A stretch of DNA of 64,000 bases from Sphingobacteriia bacterium. GTDB lineage: Bacteria > Bacteroidota > Bacteroidia > Chitinophagales > Chitinophagaceae. The DNA lies in assembly GCA_017304675.1 (NCBI GenBank), contig JAFKLS010000019.1:186001-250000 (forward strand). Reading direction: 5' to 3'. Within the stretch, counting starts at the first letter, position 1; each line of letters opens with the position of its first letter. Position numbers and translations under genes: made by a program. The notes beneath the pieces were generated by a model. It was not told the origin of the DNA. It ran no database searches and saw nothing but the letters and a program-made list of their open reading frames with translations. Shown here in pieces: positions 27,200 through 36,378 of the stretch.

Positions 27200-27544
27200 A
27201 TGCCACGTTCAGTAAATGCAGTAGCCAGCAGGGCTCGCCGCAAAAGAATATTAAAAGCTGCCAAAGGTTTTTATGGCAAGCGTAAAAATGTTTACACCGT
27301 TGCTAAAAACGTTGTAGAAAAAGGTCAAACATATAGCTATGTTGGTCGTAAATTAAAGAAAAGAGAATACCGCCAGTTATGGATTGCCCGTATTAATGCG
27401 GCGGTGAGAGAAGAGGGGTTAACTTACAGCCAGTTCATTAACAAATTAGCTGTTAAAGGAATTGAATTGAACAGAAAAGTGTTGGCCGATTTAGCTATGA
27501 ACAATCCTGAAAGCTTCAAATCTTTAGTTGTTTCTGTAAAATAA
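27200..27544 (+). CDS. rplT: 50S ribosomal protein L20
   Basis: The 114-residue protein starts [20 protein letters not shown] and continues with [16 protein letters not shown] and [20 protein letters not shown], all typical of L20. It binds 23S rRNA early in assembly of the large subunit and in many bacteria represses its own operon through the leader. A terminator hairpin with a T-run lies 22 bases downstream. Confidence 0.98.
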   Translation: MPRSVNAVASRARRKRILKAAKGFYGKRKNVYTVAKNVVEKGQTYSYVGRKLKKREYRQLWIARINAAVREEGLTYSQFINKLAVKGIELNRKVLADLAMNNPESFKSLVVSVK

Positions 27545-27565
27545 TCTGGTCAGAAATTTTTTATA

Positions 27566-27597
27566 AAAGTCGGGGTAGTTTTACTCTGACTTTTTTT
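27566..27597 (+). terminator. Terminator of rpmI-rplT
   Basis: The arm AAAGTCGGGGTAG pairs with TACTCTGACTTT with small irregularities, and seven T follow on the plus strand. Confidence 0.7.
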
Positions 27598-27677
27598 GTG
27601 CTTTTATTTTATTCAAACTATTACTTTTGCTACAATTAAACAATTCTTCTTCTAAAAGCTATAACTAACCTGTAAGA

Positions 27678-29105
27678 ATGAACAATAGCTACACCTCATT
27701 GGTGAACCAAACATTCCACTTTCCACAAGAAGGTTTTACTGTAAATGACAGCGATTACTTAGAGTTTAATGGTTTAGATCTGAAACCATTAATAGAAAAG
27801 TATGGTACGCCCATGAAGCTTACCTATTTGCCCAAGATAGGAATGCAGATAAAGAAAGCAAAGTCAATGTTTGCCCATGCTTTTAAAAAGCATAAATACG
27901 AAGGCACCTATAATTACTGTTATTGCACTAAGAGTTCACATTTCTCTTTTGTGGTGGAGGAAGCATTGAAACACGATATTCATTTAGAAACTTCGTATGC
28001 CTACGATATCGAGATCATCAATCAACTTCATAAAAGAAGAAAGATCAATAAAGAAACATTCATTATCTGTAATGGTTTTAAACAAAAAGGCTATACTTCC
28101 AGAATAGCGAAGCTGATTAATACCGGGTTTAAAAATGTAATTCCGGTATTGGATAACAAAGAAGAATTGAAAGCCTATAAAAGAAGTGTAAAAGAACCTT
28201 TTAAATTAGGTATCCGTGTTGCAGCAGAAGAAGAGCCCAATTTTCCTTTCTATACTTCACGTTTAGGCATTAGAGCAAAAGATATCCTGGAATTTTATGT
28301 AGATGAAATAGAAGGGTATGAAGAAAAGTTTCAATTAAAGATGTTGCATATCTTTTTGAACAAAGGCATTAAAGATGATATTTATTATTGGAGTGAATTG
28401 AATAAGATCATCAATTTGTATTGCCAATTGAAAAAGATTTGCCCGGAGTTGGATTCTATTAATATTGGCGGTGGTTTCCCCATTAAACATTCCTTAGGGT
28501 TTGAATACGATTATCAGTTTATGATCAATGAGATCGTAAGTAACATCAAAAAGGCTTGTAAAAAAGCAAAAGTGCCCATGCCGCATATCTTTACCGAATT
28601 CGGTAGCTATACCGTAGGAGAGAGTATGGCGCATATTTACAGTGTTATCGGTGAAAAGCAACAGAACGATAGAGAAACCTGGTACATGATAGATTCTTCC
28701 TTCATTACAACATTGCCGGATACATGGGGGATAGGTGAGAAGTTCTTAATGTTACCGATTAATAAATGGGATAATGAGTATCATAGAGTCGTTTTAGGCG
28801 GCATTACCTGCGATAGCCACGATTATTACGATAGTGAAGAACATATTAATGAAGTTTTCTTACCGAAAATAAAAAGCAACGATCCAAGTGATGTAGAAAA
28901 TAAAGATCCCTTATACGTTGGATTCTTTCATACAGGAGCTTACCAAGACCAGATCAGTGGTTACGGTGGCATCAAACATTGCTTGATTCCTTCTCCTAAG
29001 CACGTGATTGTTGAACATGATAAGAACGGAAAGCTGGTTGATTGGTTGTATGCAAAGGAACAATCTGCCCAAAGCATGTTAAAAATACTCGGATACCTGC
29101 GGTAA
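27678..29105 (+). CDS. Arginine decarboxylase-like, PLP fold type III
   Basis: The 475-residue protein belongs to the alanine-racemase-fold decarboxylases. The PLP lysine lies in YNYCYCTKSSHFSFV, the form found in the arginine-decarboxylase group of Bacteroidota. A glycine-rich phosphate loop (SINIGGGFPIKHSLG) and the C-terminal GFFHTGAYQDQISGYGG are also seen. The likely reaction is arginine to agmatine, the first step of polyamine synthesis, in the cytoplasm. It is shorter than the 630-residue SpeA of E. coli. A related diaminopimelate or ornithine decarboxylase role is less likely. Confidence 0.82.
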   Translation: MNNSYTSLVNQTFHFPQEGFTVNDSDYLEFNGLDLKPLIEKYGTPMKLTYLPKIGMQIKKAKSMFAHAFKKHKYEGTYNYCYCTKSSHFSFVVEEALKHDIHLETSYAYDIEIINQLHKRRKINKETFIICNGFKQKGYTSRIAKLINTGFKNVIPVLDNKEELKAYKRSVKEPFKLGIRVAAEEEPNFPFYTSRLGIRAKDILEFYVDEIEGYEEKFQLKMLHIFLNKGIKDDIYYWSELNKIINLYCQLKKICPELDSINIGGGFPIKHSLGFEYDYQFMINEIVSNIKKACKKAKVPMPHIFTEFGSYTVGESMAHIYSVIGEKQQNDRETWYMIDSSFITTLPDTWGIGEKFLMLPINKWDNEYHRVVLGGITCDSHDYYDSEEHINEVFLPKIKSNDPSDVENKDPLYVGFFHTGAYQDQISGYGGIKHCLIPSPKHVIVEHDKNGKLVDWLYAKEQSAQSMLKILGYLR

Positions 29106-29125
29106 TTTTTTATGTTGAAACAAGG

Positions 29126-29160
29126 TTTTTGTTATCCTGTTCGTAATAGGGTAACAAAAA
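29126..29160. terminator. Terminator after the arginine decarboxylase gene
   Basis: TTTTTGTTATCCT (29126-29138) pairs with AGGGTAACAAAAA (29148-29160) with one G-T pair, closing a short loop. The flanking A and T runs let it work in both directions. Confidence 0.7.
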
Positions 29161-29252
29161 TTTCTTTTTGCAATAAGTTAAAATGTTTTAACTTGTAGCT
29201 GGTTTACTACTTTAAGTTGTGAACTTTCACTTCATCCTAAAACCAATATTCT

Positions 29253-29435
29253 ATGGCTAATGTTACAGCACATAATTGTACTCATTATCTTAAATTCCTT
29301 GCTCAGGTACAATCTGCCGAGCTTTCGGGTACAGTTTCAAAAGCAATCTATCACCGTTTTTTCTCATCAAAATCTATTTCTCCTTTCAGAAAAAAAAGGA
29401 AGCGTGTATTATCAAGCCCATACACAATAAAATAA
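29253..29435 (+). CDS. Possible small basic protein (60 aa), uncertain
   Basis: An ATG frame of 60 codons lies in the 370-base gap between the decarboxylase and the PKD-repeat gene. The product is basic toward its end (FRKKRKRVL), with no signal peptide, membrane segment or motif I recognise. The gap otherwise holds a terminator at 29126-29160 and a small hairpin (AAGTTAAAA/TTTTAACTT). It may simply be the leader of the gene starting at 29475. Confidence 0.2.
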   Translation: MANVTAHNCTHYLKFLAQVQSAELSGTVSKAIYHRFFSSKSISPFRKKRKRVLSSPYTIK

Positions 29436-29474
29436 TGCTGCTGTTCAACCCTGTTTAATAAATAACCATCCTTC

Positions 29475-32400
29475 ATGAAAAACCTTTGCCAGTATTCTAA
29501 TCGTTGTATTTTATTAACGGCTGCCCTGCTATACAGCTTATTTTCTTATGGATACCCTATCAGTCATTCATCTTTGGAAAATACAAATGCTGTTGTAGCA
29601 TCGTTCACCGTAAACACGCCTATGCAATGCCTTGATGGCAATTATTTTATTTTAACCAATAATTCTACCAATGGGCCTGGTATAACTTATTTCTGGGATT
29701 TTGGAGATGGTACTTCCACTACAGAAGCCAATCCCGTTAAGATTTATAGCCGTACAGGTAATTTCAGGATTCATCTTGAAGTGCGGAGTGGGAACGATTT
29801 TGCTTTTGTTGAAAGGTTCATAGATGTTAAACCAAAACCGGTTGTAGATTTTAATATTTTAACACAAACATTAGATGGCCATGCTTTCACTTTTATCAGT
29901 TCATCTAAAATTGAAAACGGTGCCATGAATTATTTTTGGGATTTGGGAGATGGCACAATATCCACTCTCATTAATCCTACGCACAATTATTCTGTAGAGG
30001 AAGCTACCCATACAGTAAAACTGGTGGTTACAAGTGAAATTGGTTGTGGAGATAGTATTATTAAAGTGATCAATTATCGACCCGAAACCAAGTGCGCCTT
30101 ACCCAATGCCTCTTTTGTAATGGATGGTAATTTTCAGTGTAATCCTAAAAACAACATATTTCAGTTTAACAATCTTTCTTCTATAGATATTGGCACACAA
30201 AGCTTTGCCTGGGCATTTGGTGATGGAACAACTGCCACTACTGTTAATCCCTCTAAACATTATACAAACAAAGGAGTATACACTATTAGCCTTAAAGCAA
30301 CTAATAACAACATCAATGCCTGTAATACCACTGTTATTAAAACTGTAAAAATATCAGGGGTTGAATCTGGGTTTACTAACAATCCTGTTGCTCCGCAATG
30401 TTTAAATGGCAATAGAACCAATTTTACCAATACTACCAACAGTGATTATGCTAAAACGAATTATACCTGGAGGTTTGGCGATGGTGCATCTTCAACGGAA
30501 ACCAACACTGCCCATTCATACAATGCAGCCGGTAATTTTTCTGTAAACCTTATAGCAAGTGTTGAAGGTTTGAATTGTGTAGACACGAGCAATATAAAAA
30601 CAGTTACCATATGGGGAAGCCCAAAAGCTAATATTACAGTTACTCCCGCTTCTCTTTGTAACAATAAAACTTTTTCTTTTAAAGACACTGCGAATAATTC
30701 TTCTGTAGTGATTGCGACATATGCATGGAATTTTGGTGATGGAAGCATGGCGCAGGATATCAATCCATCCCATACCTATGCTGCCTATGGGCCTAAAACA
30801 GTAAGACTGCTATTAACTACAGACCATGGTTGTACCGATTCTGCGAGCCAGTCTGTTAAAACAAATGAAGTAGTTGCAGCTTTTACACTTGGTTCTGTTG
30901 CCCAGCAATGCGCTGCCGGTAACAGATTTGTATTTACCAACGCTTCGCATACCGAATCGCCTGCCTTAAATTATAGTTGGAGTTTTGGTGATGGAGGCAG
31001 CTCTTCTGCCACAAATACTTCTTATAGTTTTGCCAGCAATGGTACTTATACAGTTAAGCTGATTGCAAGAGTAACAGGAATGGATTGTACCGATTCTACT
31101 ACTCAAACAGTAACTGTTTGGAAGATGCCAAAAGCCAATTTTGCGGTAAACCCTGCATCTGCCTGCAATAATAAAACCTTTGCTTTTAAAGACACTGCTA
31201 ATAACTCCGGTGTAAACATATTAACTTATGCGTGGAGTTTTGGCGATGGAACAAGTGCTTCAGTAGCTGAACCATCACATACCTATACTACGTTTGGAAC
31301 TAAAACCGTACAACTACTTGTTGTTTCAGATAAAGGATGTAAAGATTCAGTGGTACAAACAGTTGCCACCAATCAAACCGTTGCTGCATTTAATTACTTA
31401 TCTGCTATAGCTCAATGTTTAAAAGGAAATCGTTTTCTCTTATCAAATACTTCTTTCTCAGAATCTGCTTCTCTAAGCTATAATTGGAATTTTGGCGACG
31501 GACAGATTTCTACACAACTTAACCCTGATCATGTGTATGCAACTGCGGGCAATTATACCATTCGCCTGATTGCAAAAGTGAACGGAACAGATTGTGCCGA
31601 TACCATTGCCAAAGCTGTTTCGGTATATGCAAATCCGCAAGCTGCTATTAATGCAAATACAATAGGTAATTGCAACAACCGTAGTTTTAGATTTACAAGT
31701 GGCAATAATAGTAGCGATTTGATTTACGGATGGAATTTTGGTGATGGAACCGGCTCTTACGAAGCTAATCCTTCACATAGTTATACCAATTTCGGAAGCA
31801 ATACGGTTACCCTTATCGTTACCAATAGCAATGGTTGTAAAGACACGGCAGTACAAACCATTACCACACAGCAGATACAGGCTTCTTTTGCAGTAAACCC
31901 ATCTTCAATACAATGCGTTAAAAATAACCAATTCAGTTTTGTTAATACATCTACAGCTTCTGGTAGTAATGCAATGCTCTATAGCTGGAGCTTAGGAGAA
32001 AACGATCAGGCTACTACTGTTAACGTAAATAAAAGCTTTAAGCAGGCCGGTTCTTATGCGGTTCGTTTAATTGCAAAAATACCATCAAATGGTTGTGCTG
32101 ATACGGTTACTAGAAATGTTACGGTATATCCTAATGTGTCAGAAATTAAATTCTCCTCACATTTATCCAATTATACCAATACTACCATTACGGTTAATTT
32201 TGAAAATGAATCTGAAATAGAGAATGGTTCCCTGAGTTATACATGGGATTTTGGTGATGGACAAACCTCTTCTGTTAAAAACCCTACGCATGTGTACCAG
32301 TCAAACAGTGCAACGCGTATTGTAAAACTTGTTACCATATCTAATCGCGGATGCGCCGATACGCTGAGTAAACTGATCTCACTGGTAGATGGCCAATCTC

Positions 32401-32741
32401 ATGAGAGGGGAGATAAAAACAGCAGCAACAGTAATACAGGCAACAACAATACACCTGCAACAGATTCCAGAATGGATATTTATCCTAATCCTGCACAAAA
32501 TGCGGTTCAGTTAAATATCCGTAACCAGCAGAATGTTATTCCGAATGGAGAAATGTATACGGTTAGGGTTGTTGATTTTAACGGGCATATAGCCATACAG
32601 AAAACACAACCTGCTGCCATGGGGGTAAATACGGTTTTTAATATCAATATTCAAAACCTTGTTCCGGGAAATTATTTTGTAGAAGTATTGAATGCACAAG
32701 GAGCGAAAATCGCTTCACACATACTCATAAAATCTCGATAA
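29475..32741 (+). CDS. Large PKD-repeat surface protein with type IX secretion sorting domain
   Basis: A signal peptide (CILLTAALLYSLFSYGYPIS) leads into about ten PKD-type beta-sandwich repeats of 80-90 residues. Each carries a version of 'YxWxFGDGTxSxxxNPxHxYxxxGxYTVxL' and paired cysteines. The C-terminal 80 residues start MDIYPNPAQNAVQLNI and end GNYFVEVLNAQGAKIASHI plus a basic tail, which is a T9SS type A sorting domain. The protein is thus exported through the type IX system and anchored or released at the surface, probably for adhesion or binding. A serine/asparagine-rich linker (SSNSNTGNNNTPATDS) precedes the sorting domain. No catalytic domain is seen. Confidence 0.93.
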   Translation: MKNLCQYSNRCILLTAALLYSLFSYGYPISHSSLENTNAVVASFTVNTPMQCLDGNYFILTNNSTNGPGITYFWDFGDGTSTTEANPVKIYSRTGNFRIHLEVRSGNDFAFVERFIDVKPKPVVDFNILTQTLDGHAFTFISSSKIENGAMNYFWDLGDGTISTLINPTHNYSVEEATHTVKLVVTSEIGCGDSIIKVINYRPETKCALPNASFVMDGNFQCNPKNNIFQFNNLSSIDIGTQSFAWAFGDGTTATTVNPSKHYTNKGVYTISLKATNNNINACNTTVIKTVKISGVESGFTNNPVAPQCLNGNRTNFTNTTNSDYAKTNYTWRFGDGASSTETNTAHSYNAAGNFSVNLIASVEGLNCVDTSNIKTVTIWGSPKANITVTPASLCNNKTFSFKDTANNSSVVIATYAWNFGDGSMAQDINPSHTYAAYGPKTVRLLLTTDHGCTDSASQSVKTNEVVAAFTLGSVAQQCAAGNRFVFTNASHTESPALNYSWSFGDGGSSSATNTSYSFASNGTYTVKLIARVTGMDCTDSTTQTVTVWKMPKANFAVNPASACNNKTFAFKDTANNSGVNILTYAWSFGDGTSASVAEPSHTYTTFGTKTVQLLVVSDKGCKDSVVQTVATNQTVAAFNYLSAIAQCLKGNRFLLSNTSFSESASLSYNWNFGDGQISTQLNPDHVYATAGNYTIRLIAKVNGTDCADTIAKAVSVYANPQAAINANTIGNCNNRSFRFTSGNNSSDLIYGWNFGDGTGSYEANPSHSYTNFGSNTVTLIVTNSNGCKDTAVQTITTQQIQASFAVNPSSIQCVKNNQFSFVNTSTASGSNAMLYSWSLGENDQATTVNVNKSFKQAGSYAVRLIAKIPSNGCADTVTRNVTVYPNVSEIKFSSHLSNYTNTTITVNFENESEIENGSLSYTWDFGDGQTSSVKNPTHVYQSNSATRIVKLVTISNRGCADTLSKLISLVDGQSHERGDKNSSNSNTGNNNTPATDSRMDIYPNPAQNAVQLNIRNQQNVIPNGEMYTVRVVDFNGHIAIQKTQPAAMGVNTVFNINIQNLVPGNYFVEVLNAQGAKIASHILIKSR

Positions 32742-32780
32742 GATTTACGTATATCGTTGCAGTATAAGGTAAGACACATT

Positions 32781-32812
32781 AAAAAGGGCAATTAAGTTTG
32801 CCCTTTTTTAAT
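32781..32812 (+). terminator. Terminator after the PKD-repeat gene
   Basis: AAAAAGGGCAA pairs with TTGCCCTTTTT around a short loop, followed by T. A second hairpin (ACCCTGTA/TACAGGGT, 32820-32841) lies between it and the convergent hsp20 gene and may serve the minus strand. Confidence 0.8.
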
Positions 32813-32889
32813 ATAAGAAACCCTGTATAAAAATACAGGGTCATTAACCAAAACCAACTGCTCTGTTTACTAACGATATTTATAATATA

Positions 32890-33315
32890 TTATGCAATGA
32901 CTATTTGTTTTGCTGAAATTTTTGTTTCGGTTTTTTTGGGTAATAGCACTCTTAAAATGCCATCTTCATATCTTGCCTGTATACCATCTGTATTTACCTG
33001 ATCGTCTAAAGAAAAGCTTCTCTTAAAGCTGGTATAACTAAATTCCCTTCTCAGGGTTTTGTATTCAGTTTTTTCTGTTGCTTCTTTTTGCTCAAAGCTT
33101 ATTGTAAGGGTTCCATTTTCTACGTTAATAGCAAAATCTTCTTTTTTTCTGCCGGGAGCATTCATTTCAAGGTGAAAAGCTTCTTTGTCTTCATGAACGT
33201 TCACTGCAGGTGTATGCCAAGCAGATTGAGCATCTTTCCCCCAATAAGAAGGAAAACCAAAAAAATCATCAAACAAACCATTCAGTGTTTTTGCATTGTT
33301 TTTTACGAGTGTCAT
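32890..33315 (-). CDS. Hsp20/alpha-crystallin family small heat-shock protein
   Basis: The 141-residue protein has the alpha-crystallin domain from about residue 38: AVNVHEDKEAFHLEMNAPGRKKEDFAINV begins it, followed by a central region with the FSLDDQVNTDG loop and the conserved strand YEDGILRVLLPK (GxLxxxxPK). The C-terminal ISAKQIVIA carries the IxI-type tail motif. It holds unfolding proteins in oligomers until DnaK acts. It is divergent from the bacilliredoxin gene. Confidence 0.93.
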   Translation of the reverse strand: MTLVKNNAKTLNGLFDDFFGFPSYWGKDAQSAWHTPAVNVHEDKEAFHLEMNAPGRKKEDFAINVENGTLTISFEQKEATEKTEYKTLRREFSYTSFKRSFSLDDQVNTDGIQARYEDGILRVLLPKKTETKISAKQIVIA

Positions 33316-33491
33316 ATGTTACGTTTTTAATAGTTAAGTAATGCTATTGGGTACTCAATTAATATTCCAATACATTTTGTAAGCCATTTTTTCCTTTTAA
33401 AGCCCCTTTGTGAAGACATTTTGTCATTTTCGATAGTCGAAAAAAGGTCATTATGACCTGTTTGCTCCGTTTTTTATACGCATTCAATTTG

Positions 33492-33499
33492 TACATTTG
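33492..33499 (+). promoter_or_regulatory. Bacteroidota-type promoter for the bacilliredoxin gene
   Basis: TACATTTG fits TAnnTTTG and lies 20 bases before the ATG at 33519, with a TTTG at 33461-33464 upstream. The short leader and clear -7 element support both the promoter and the chosen start codon. Confidence 0.5.
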
Positions 33500-33518
33500 T
33501 GGTCTAAAGAGAAAAATT

Positions 33519-33935
33519 ATGTATCCAGAAGAATTAGTGGTGCCCATGAAGGCCGAACTTACAGATCATGGTTTTGATGAGTTGTTAACAGCTCAGGCGG
33601 TAGACCAAACATTGAAACAACAGGGTACCACCCTGGTAGTGATCAATTCTGTTTGCGGTTGTGCGGCAGGGGCATGCAGGCCGGGTGTATTGATGGCTGT
33701 GAACAATGCCAACAAAAAACCAGACAGGCTTACAACAAGCTTTGCAGGGTTTGATGTGGAAGCAGTAAACAAAGTACGTGAACATTTGTTGCCTTATCCA
33801 CCATCTTCTCCATCTATTGCTTTGTTTAAAGATGGGAATTTGGTAAATTTGGTGGAAAGACACCAGATTGAAGGAAGACCGGCCCAAGTGATTGCTCAAC
33901 ATCTGATAAGTGTTTTTGAAGAATATTGCAGTTAA
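33519..33935 (+). CDS. BrxA/BrxB family bacilliredoxin (YphP/YqiW type)
   Basis: The 138-residue protein begins MYPEELVVPMKAELTDHGF, typical of YphP/YqiW. The active site is CGCAAGACRPG: the redox C-G-C motif followed by a conserved cysteine. The thioredoxin-like remainder has PYPPSSPSIALFKDG and ends EEYCS. These proteins remove bacillithiol from oxidised protein thiols, which fits the bshB1 gene in this window. A longer upstream frame would run through the promoter and is rejected. Confidence 0.93.
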   Translation: MYPEELVVPMKAELTDHGFDELLTAQAVDQTLKQQGTTLVVINSVCGCAAGACRPGVLMAVNNANKKPDRLTTSFAGFDVEAVNKVREHLLPYPPSSPSIALFKDGNLVNLVERHQIEGRPAQVIAQHLISVFEEYCS

Positions 33936-33960
33936 AATTTTTGGATGGGTTAGTTAGTAC

Positions 33961-33990
33961 AAAGAGGTTTCATTTAGGAAACCTCTTTTT
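33961..33990 (+). terminator. Terminator after the bacilliredoxin gene
   Basis: An 11-bp perfect stem AAAGAGGTTTC/GAAACCTCTTT encloses six bases and is followed by T on the plus strand. Confidence 0.85.
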
Positions 33991-34040
33991 TGTTTTGTTA
34001 CTATAAATTCAACTAACATTGCATCTTATTTACCACCCAT

Positions 34041-35318
34041 ATGTATCCAAACTTATATTACGCATTAAAAGATATTTTCGGTTTAGAAATAAGCGGCTTA
34101 AAACTGATTAATACATTTGGCTTTTTTGTTGCTACCGCTTTTATAGCTGCTGCATGGGTACTAACGAGTGAATTAAAACGTAAGCAGGGGAAAGGTTTAT
34201 TAAGTTATACAGAACAAAAGGTTTCTATAGGAGCCCCCGCCAGCACTGGCGAACTGCTTACCAATTTTCTATTAGGCTTTTTATTAGGTTTTAAAATAAT
34301 AGGTGCATTTACCATTCCCAATGCTTTAAACGATCCACAGGGTTTTATACTGTCTGCCAACGGTAACTGGCTAACAGGCTTATTGTTCGGAGCTTTTTTT
34401 GCCGGATTGAAATGGTGGGAGAAGAATAAACAAAAATTGGATAAGCCTGAAATGAGAATCATCAGGATATGGCCTCACGACAGGGTGGGAGACCTGGTAA
34501 TTTATGCTGCCATATTCGGATTTTTAGGTGCCAAGATATTTCACAACCTGGAAAATTGGGACGATTTTATAAAAGATCCGATTAACGCATTAATCTCTTT
34601 CAGTGGCCTTACATTTTATGGTGGATTGATTTGTGCAGCATTGGCCATTTATTTTTATACTAAAAAGCATAATATTCCTTTTATTCATTTGGCTGATGCC
34701 GCAGCACCTGCCTTAATGCTGGCTTATGGTATTGGCAGAATAGGTTGCCAGGTGGCAGGAGATGGGGATTGGGGTATTTTAAATACGGCTTATATAAGCG
34801 ATGGTAATGGCAAACTGGTTGAAGCACAGGCCAGCCAAATACCACAGATTGTTAATGCTTACCAGGGATATTTTATTAATCAGTTTGGATCATTAGATAA
34901 AATACATCAACTGCATGTGCCGGCAATGAAAGGATTACCAACATGGTTTTTCGCTTACAACTATCCGCATAATGTTATAAATGAGGGAGTGGCTTTTGCC
35001 GGATGTACAGATAATTTTTGCAGGTTTTTACCAATAGCTGTGTTTCCAACACCTTTTTACGAAACATTGATGGCGGGAATATTGTTTGCATTGCTTTGGT
35101 TGCTCAGAAACCGGATAAATATTGCAGGGCGCATGTTTGGCCTGTATTTAATGCTTAACGGAATAGAACGCTTCTTTATTGAGAAAATAAGGGTGAATAC
35201 GAAATACAGTTTTCTGGGCATACATCCAACACAGGCTGAGCTAATTTCTGTTGGTTTATTTGTGGGTGGACTTATCTTATTCCTACTGGCGCCTAAGCTT
35301 AGAGTAAATAAACGATAG
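34041..35318 (+). CDS. lgt: Prolipoprotein diacylglyceryl transferase, long Bacteroidota form
   Basis: An integral membrane protein of 425 residues. It transfers diacylglycerol from phosphatidylglycerol to the cysteine of lipoprotein precursors at the outer face of the inner membrane. The Lgt signature appears as YGIGRIGCQVAGDGDWG (GRIGN-type), with an earlier FYGGLICAALAIYF segment and a C-terminal block LNGIERFFIEKIRVNTKYS followed by GIHPTQAELIS. The length exceeds the roughly 290 residues of E. coli Lgt through insertions around residues 45-75 and 260-310, as usual in this phylum. Its last 130 codons are repeated in degraded form at 37748-38052. Confidence 0.88.
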   Translation: MYPNLYYALKDIFGLEISGLKLINTFGFFVATAFIAAAWVLTSELKRKQGKGLLSYTEQKVSIGAPASTGELLTNFLLGFLLGFKIIGAFTIPNALNDPQGFILSANGNWLTGLLFGAFFAGLKWWEKNKQKLDKPEMRIIRIWPHDRVGDLVIYAAIFGFLGAKIFHNLENWDDFIKDPINALISFSGLTFYGGLICAALAIYFYTKKHNIPFIHLADAAAPALMLAYGIGRIGCQVAGDGDWGILNTAYISDGNGKLVEAQASQIPQIVNAYQGYFINQFGSLDKIHQLHVPAMKGLPTWFFAYNYPHNVINEGVAFAGCTDNFCRFLPIAVFPTPFYETLMAGILFALLWLLRNRINIAGRMFGLYLMLNGIERFFIEKIRVNTKYSFLGIHPTQAELISVGLFVGGLILFLLAPKLRVNKR

Positions 35319-35338
35319 AACTCACAATTTATTAAATA

Positions 35339-35917
35339 TTAATCATTTAACCCTTTCCCCGCCAATATTTGGTCTACATATTTTTCAATTCTAGATTCAC
35401 GGGTTTTAGATTGTTTTGCTTGTGCAAAATAATGCAGGTAAGCCCTTTGCCGCCCGGGGCTTAAGGCATTAAAAGCTTTTTTAAGTGCAGGCATATTTTT
35501 CATTTTCCGGTGCAGCTCTTCCGGAACAGTAAAATCTTCGGTTTGTTTAAAATGTACTTTTAAGCCTGCTTTTTCTACCTCAATAGCCTCGTATACACAG
35601 GCTTTAATGGTGTGTTGTAAGGTATTTATTTCCTGAACGTTGGTAAACCTTATTTGGCGAGCAGCCTGCACGTTTTTTGTTTGTTGAATTAAAATACCGT
35701 CAGGATCTTTTAATAAGGCTCCTTTAAAAAAAAGCAAGGCACAATATTCTTTAAAGCCATGTATCAATACAATATTGGTACCCTGAAAAGTATAACATGG
35801 GTTGCCCCATTTTAATTCTTCCTGCAAGCCACAACTTAACAATAGTTTACGTAGTAACACAAATTCCTTCTGCCATTTAGTTGCATCGGAAAAAAAGAAG
35901 TCTACTTTTGGGTTCAT
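35339..35917 (-). CDS. YdeI-like protein with DUF1801 domain
   Basis: The 192-residue protein has a DUF1801-type N-terminal domain (residues 1-110, with ELKWGNPCYTFQGTNIVLIH and YCALLFFKGALLKDPDGIL) and a C-terminal YdeI-type segment (FTVPEELHRKMKNMP, then AFNALSPGRQRAYLHYFAQA and KTRESRIEKYVDQILAGKG). The last block is the clearest family mark. The function is unknown; relatives are linked with stress or envelope processes. It is convergent with lgt and starts the accessory region. Confidence 0.82.
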   Translation of the reverse strand: MNPKVDFFFSDATKWQKEFVLLRKLLLSCGLQEELKWGNPCYTFQGTNIVLIHGFKEYCALLFFKGALLKDPDGILIQQTKNVQAARQIRFTNVQEINTLQHTIKACVYEAIEVEKAGLKVHFKQTEDFTVPEELHRKMKNMPALKKAFNALSPGRQRAYLHYFAQAKQSKTRESRIEKYVDQILAGKGLND

Positions 35918-36079
35918 GGTTTTACTTAATGGTAATCAGTTGTAATTTAAAAGTAAGTGAAAAAAACATATTTACGGTTGCCCGGCTGATTATAGAAATT
36001 ACCTATAATGTTCTGCATTACGTTATAATACCATTTTGAAAGGAGGGGCACCTGAAGTGTGAGGGGGCGGTTGTGAACT

Positions 36080-36122
36080 ATCCGGAAAATTTAGGGGGTT
36101 GTATTCGGGACAGGTTCAGGAA
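36080..36122. repeat. Intergenic repeat, copy 1
   Basis: This stretch shares ATCCGG, an AATTT segment, GGGTTGTATTCGGGACAG and TTC with 38672-38716. A shorter relative lies at 38805-38831. The copies flank the satD operon, the lgt remnant and the DoxX gene. I see no coding role. The surrounding 35918-36236 gap otherwise shows no gene. Confidence 0.55.
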
Positions 36123-36236
36123 AAACCAAAAAATGAACACAGGCTTGCACGGTATTATGCGGGTTTTACTTTATTGTTTTTAGCGTAGGTATTTTATTCT
36201 ATAGTTTTTCACAAGGTTAATGTCATATAAAGGCAA

Positions 36237-36371
36237 TTATCGGGTAAATAGCCGATAACATAAATTATCGGTTAAATACCCGATATTATAAATTTTTAGA
36301 TTTTCCCCTTCTTGTTATAGGATATCGGCTCTTAAGACGATATTATGAAATATCGGGAATAAAGCCGATAT
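36237..36371. promoter_or_regulatory. Array of four palindromic operators ahead of satD
   Basis: Four 22-base palindromes share the plan TATCGG-N8-CCGATA, each flanked by a T or A: 36237-36258, 36265-36286, 36322-36343 (one mismatch, ACGATA) and 36350-36371. Their centres are 28, 57 and 28 bases apart, so they form two pairs with the same inner spacing. The last ends seven bases before the satD ATG. This is the layout of a cooperative repressor or activator array. SatD itself carries a helix-turn-helix, so self-control is a fair guess. Confidence 0.8.
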
Positions 36372-36378
36372 TAGCAGT

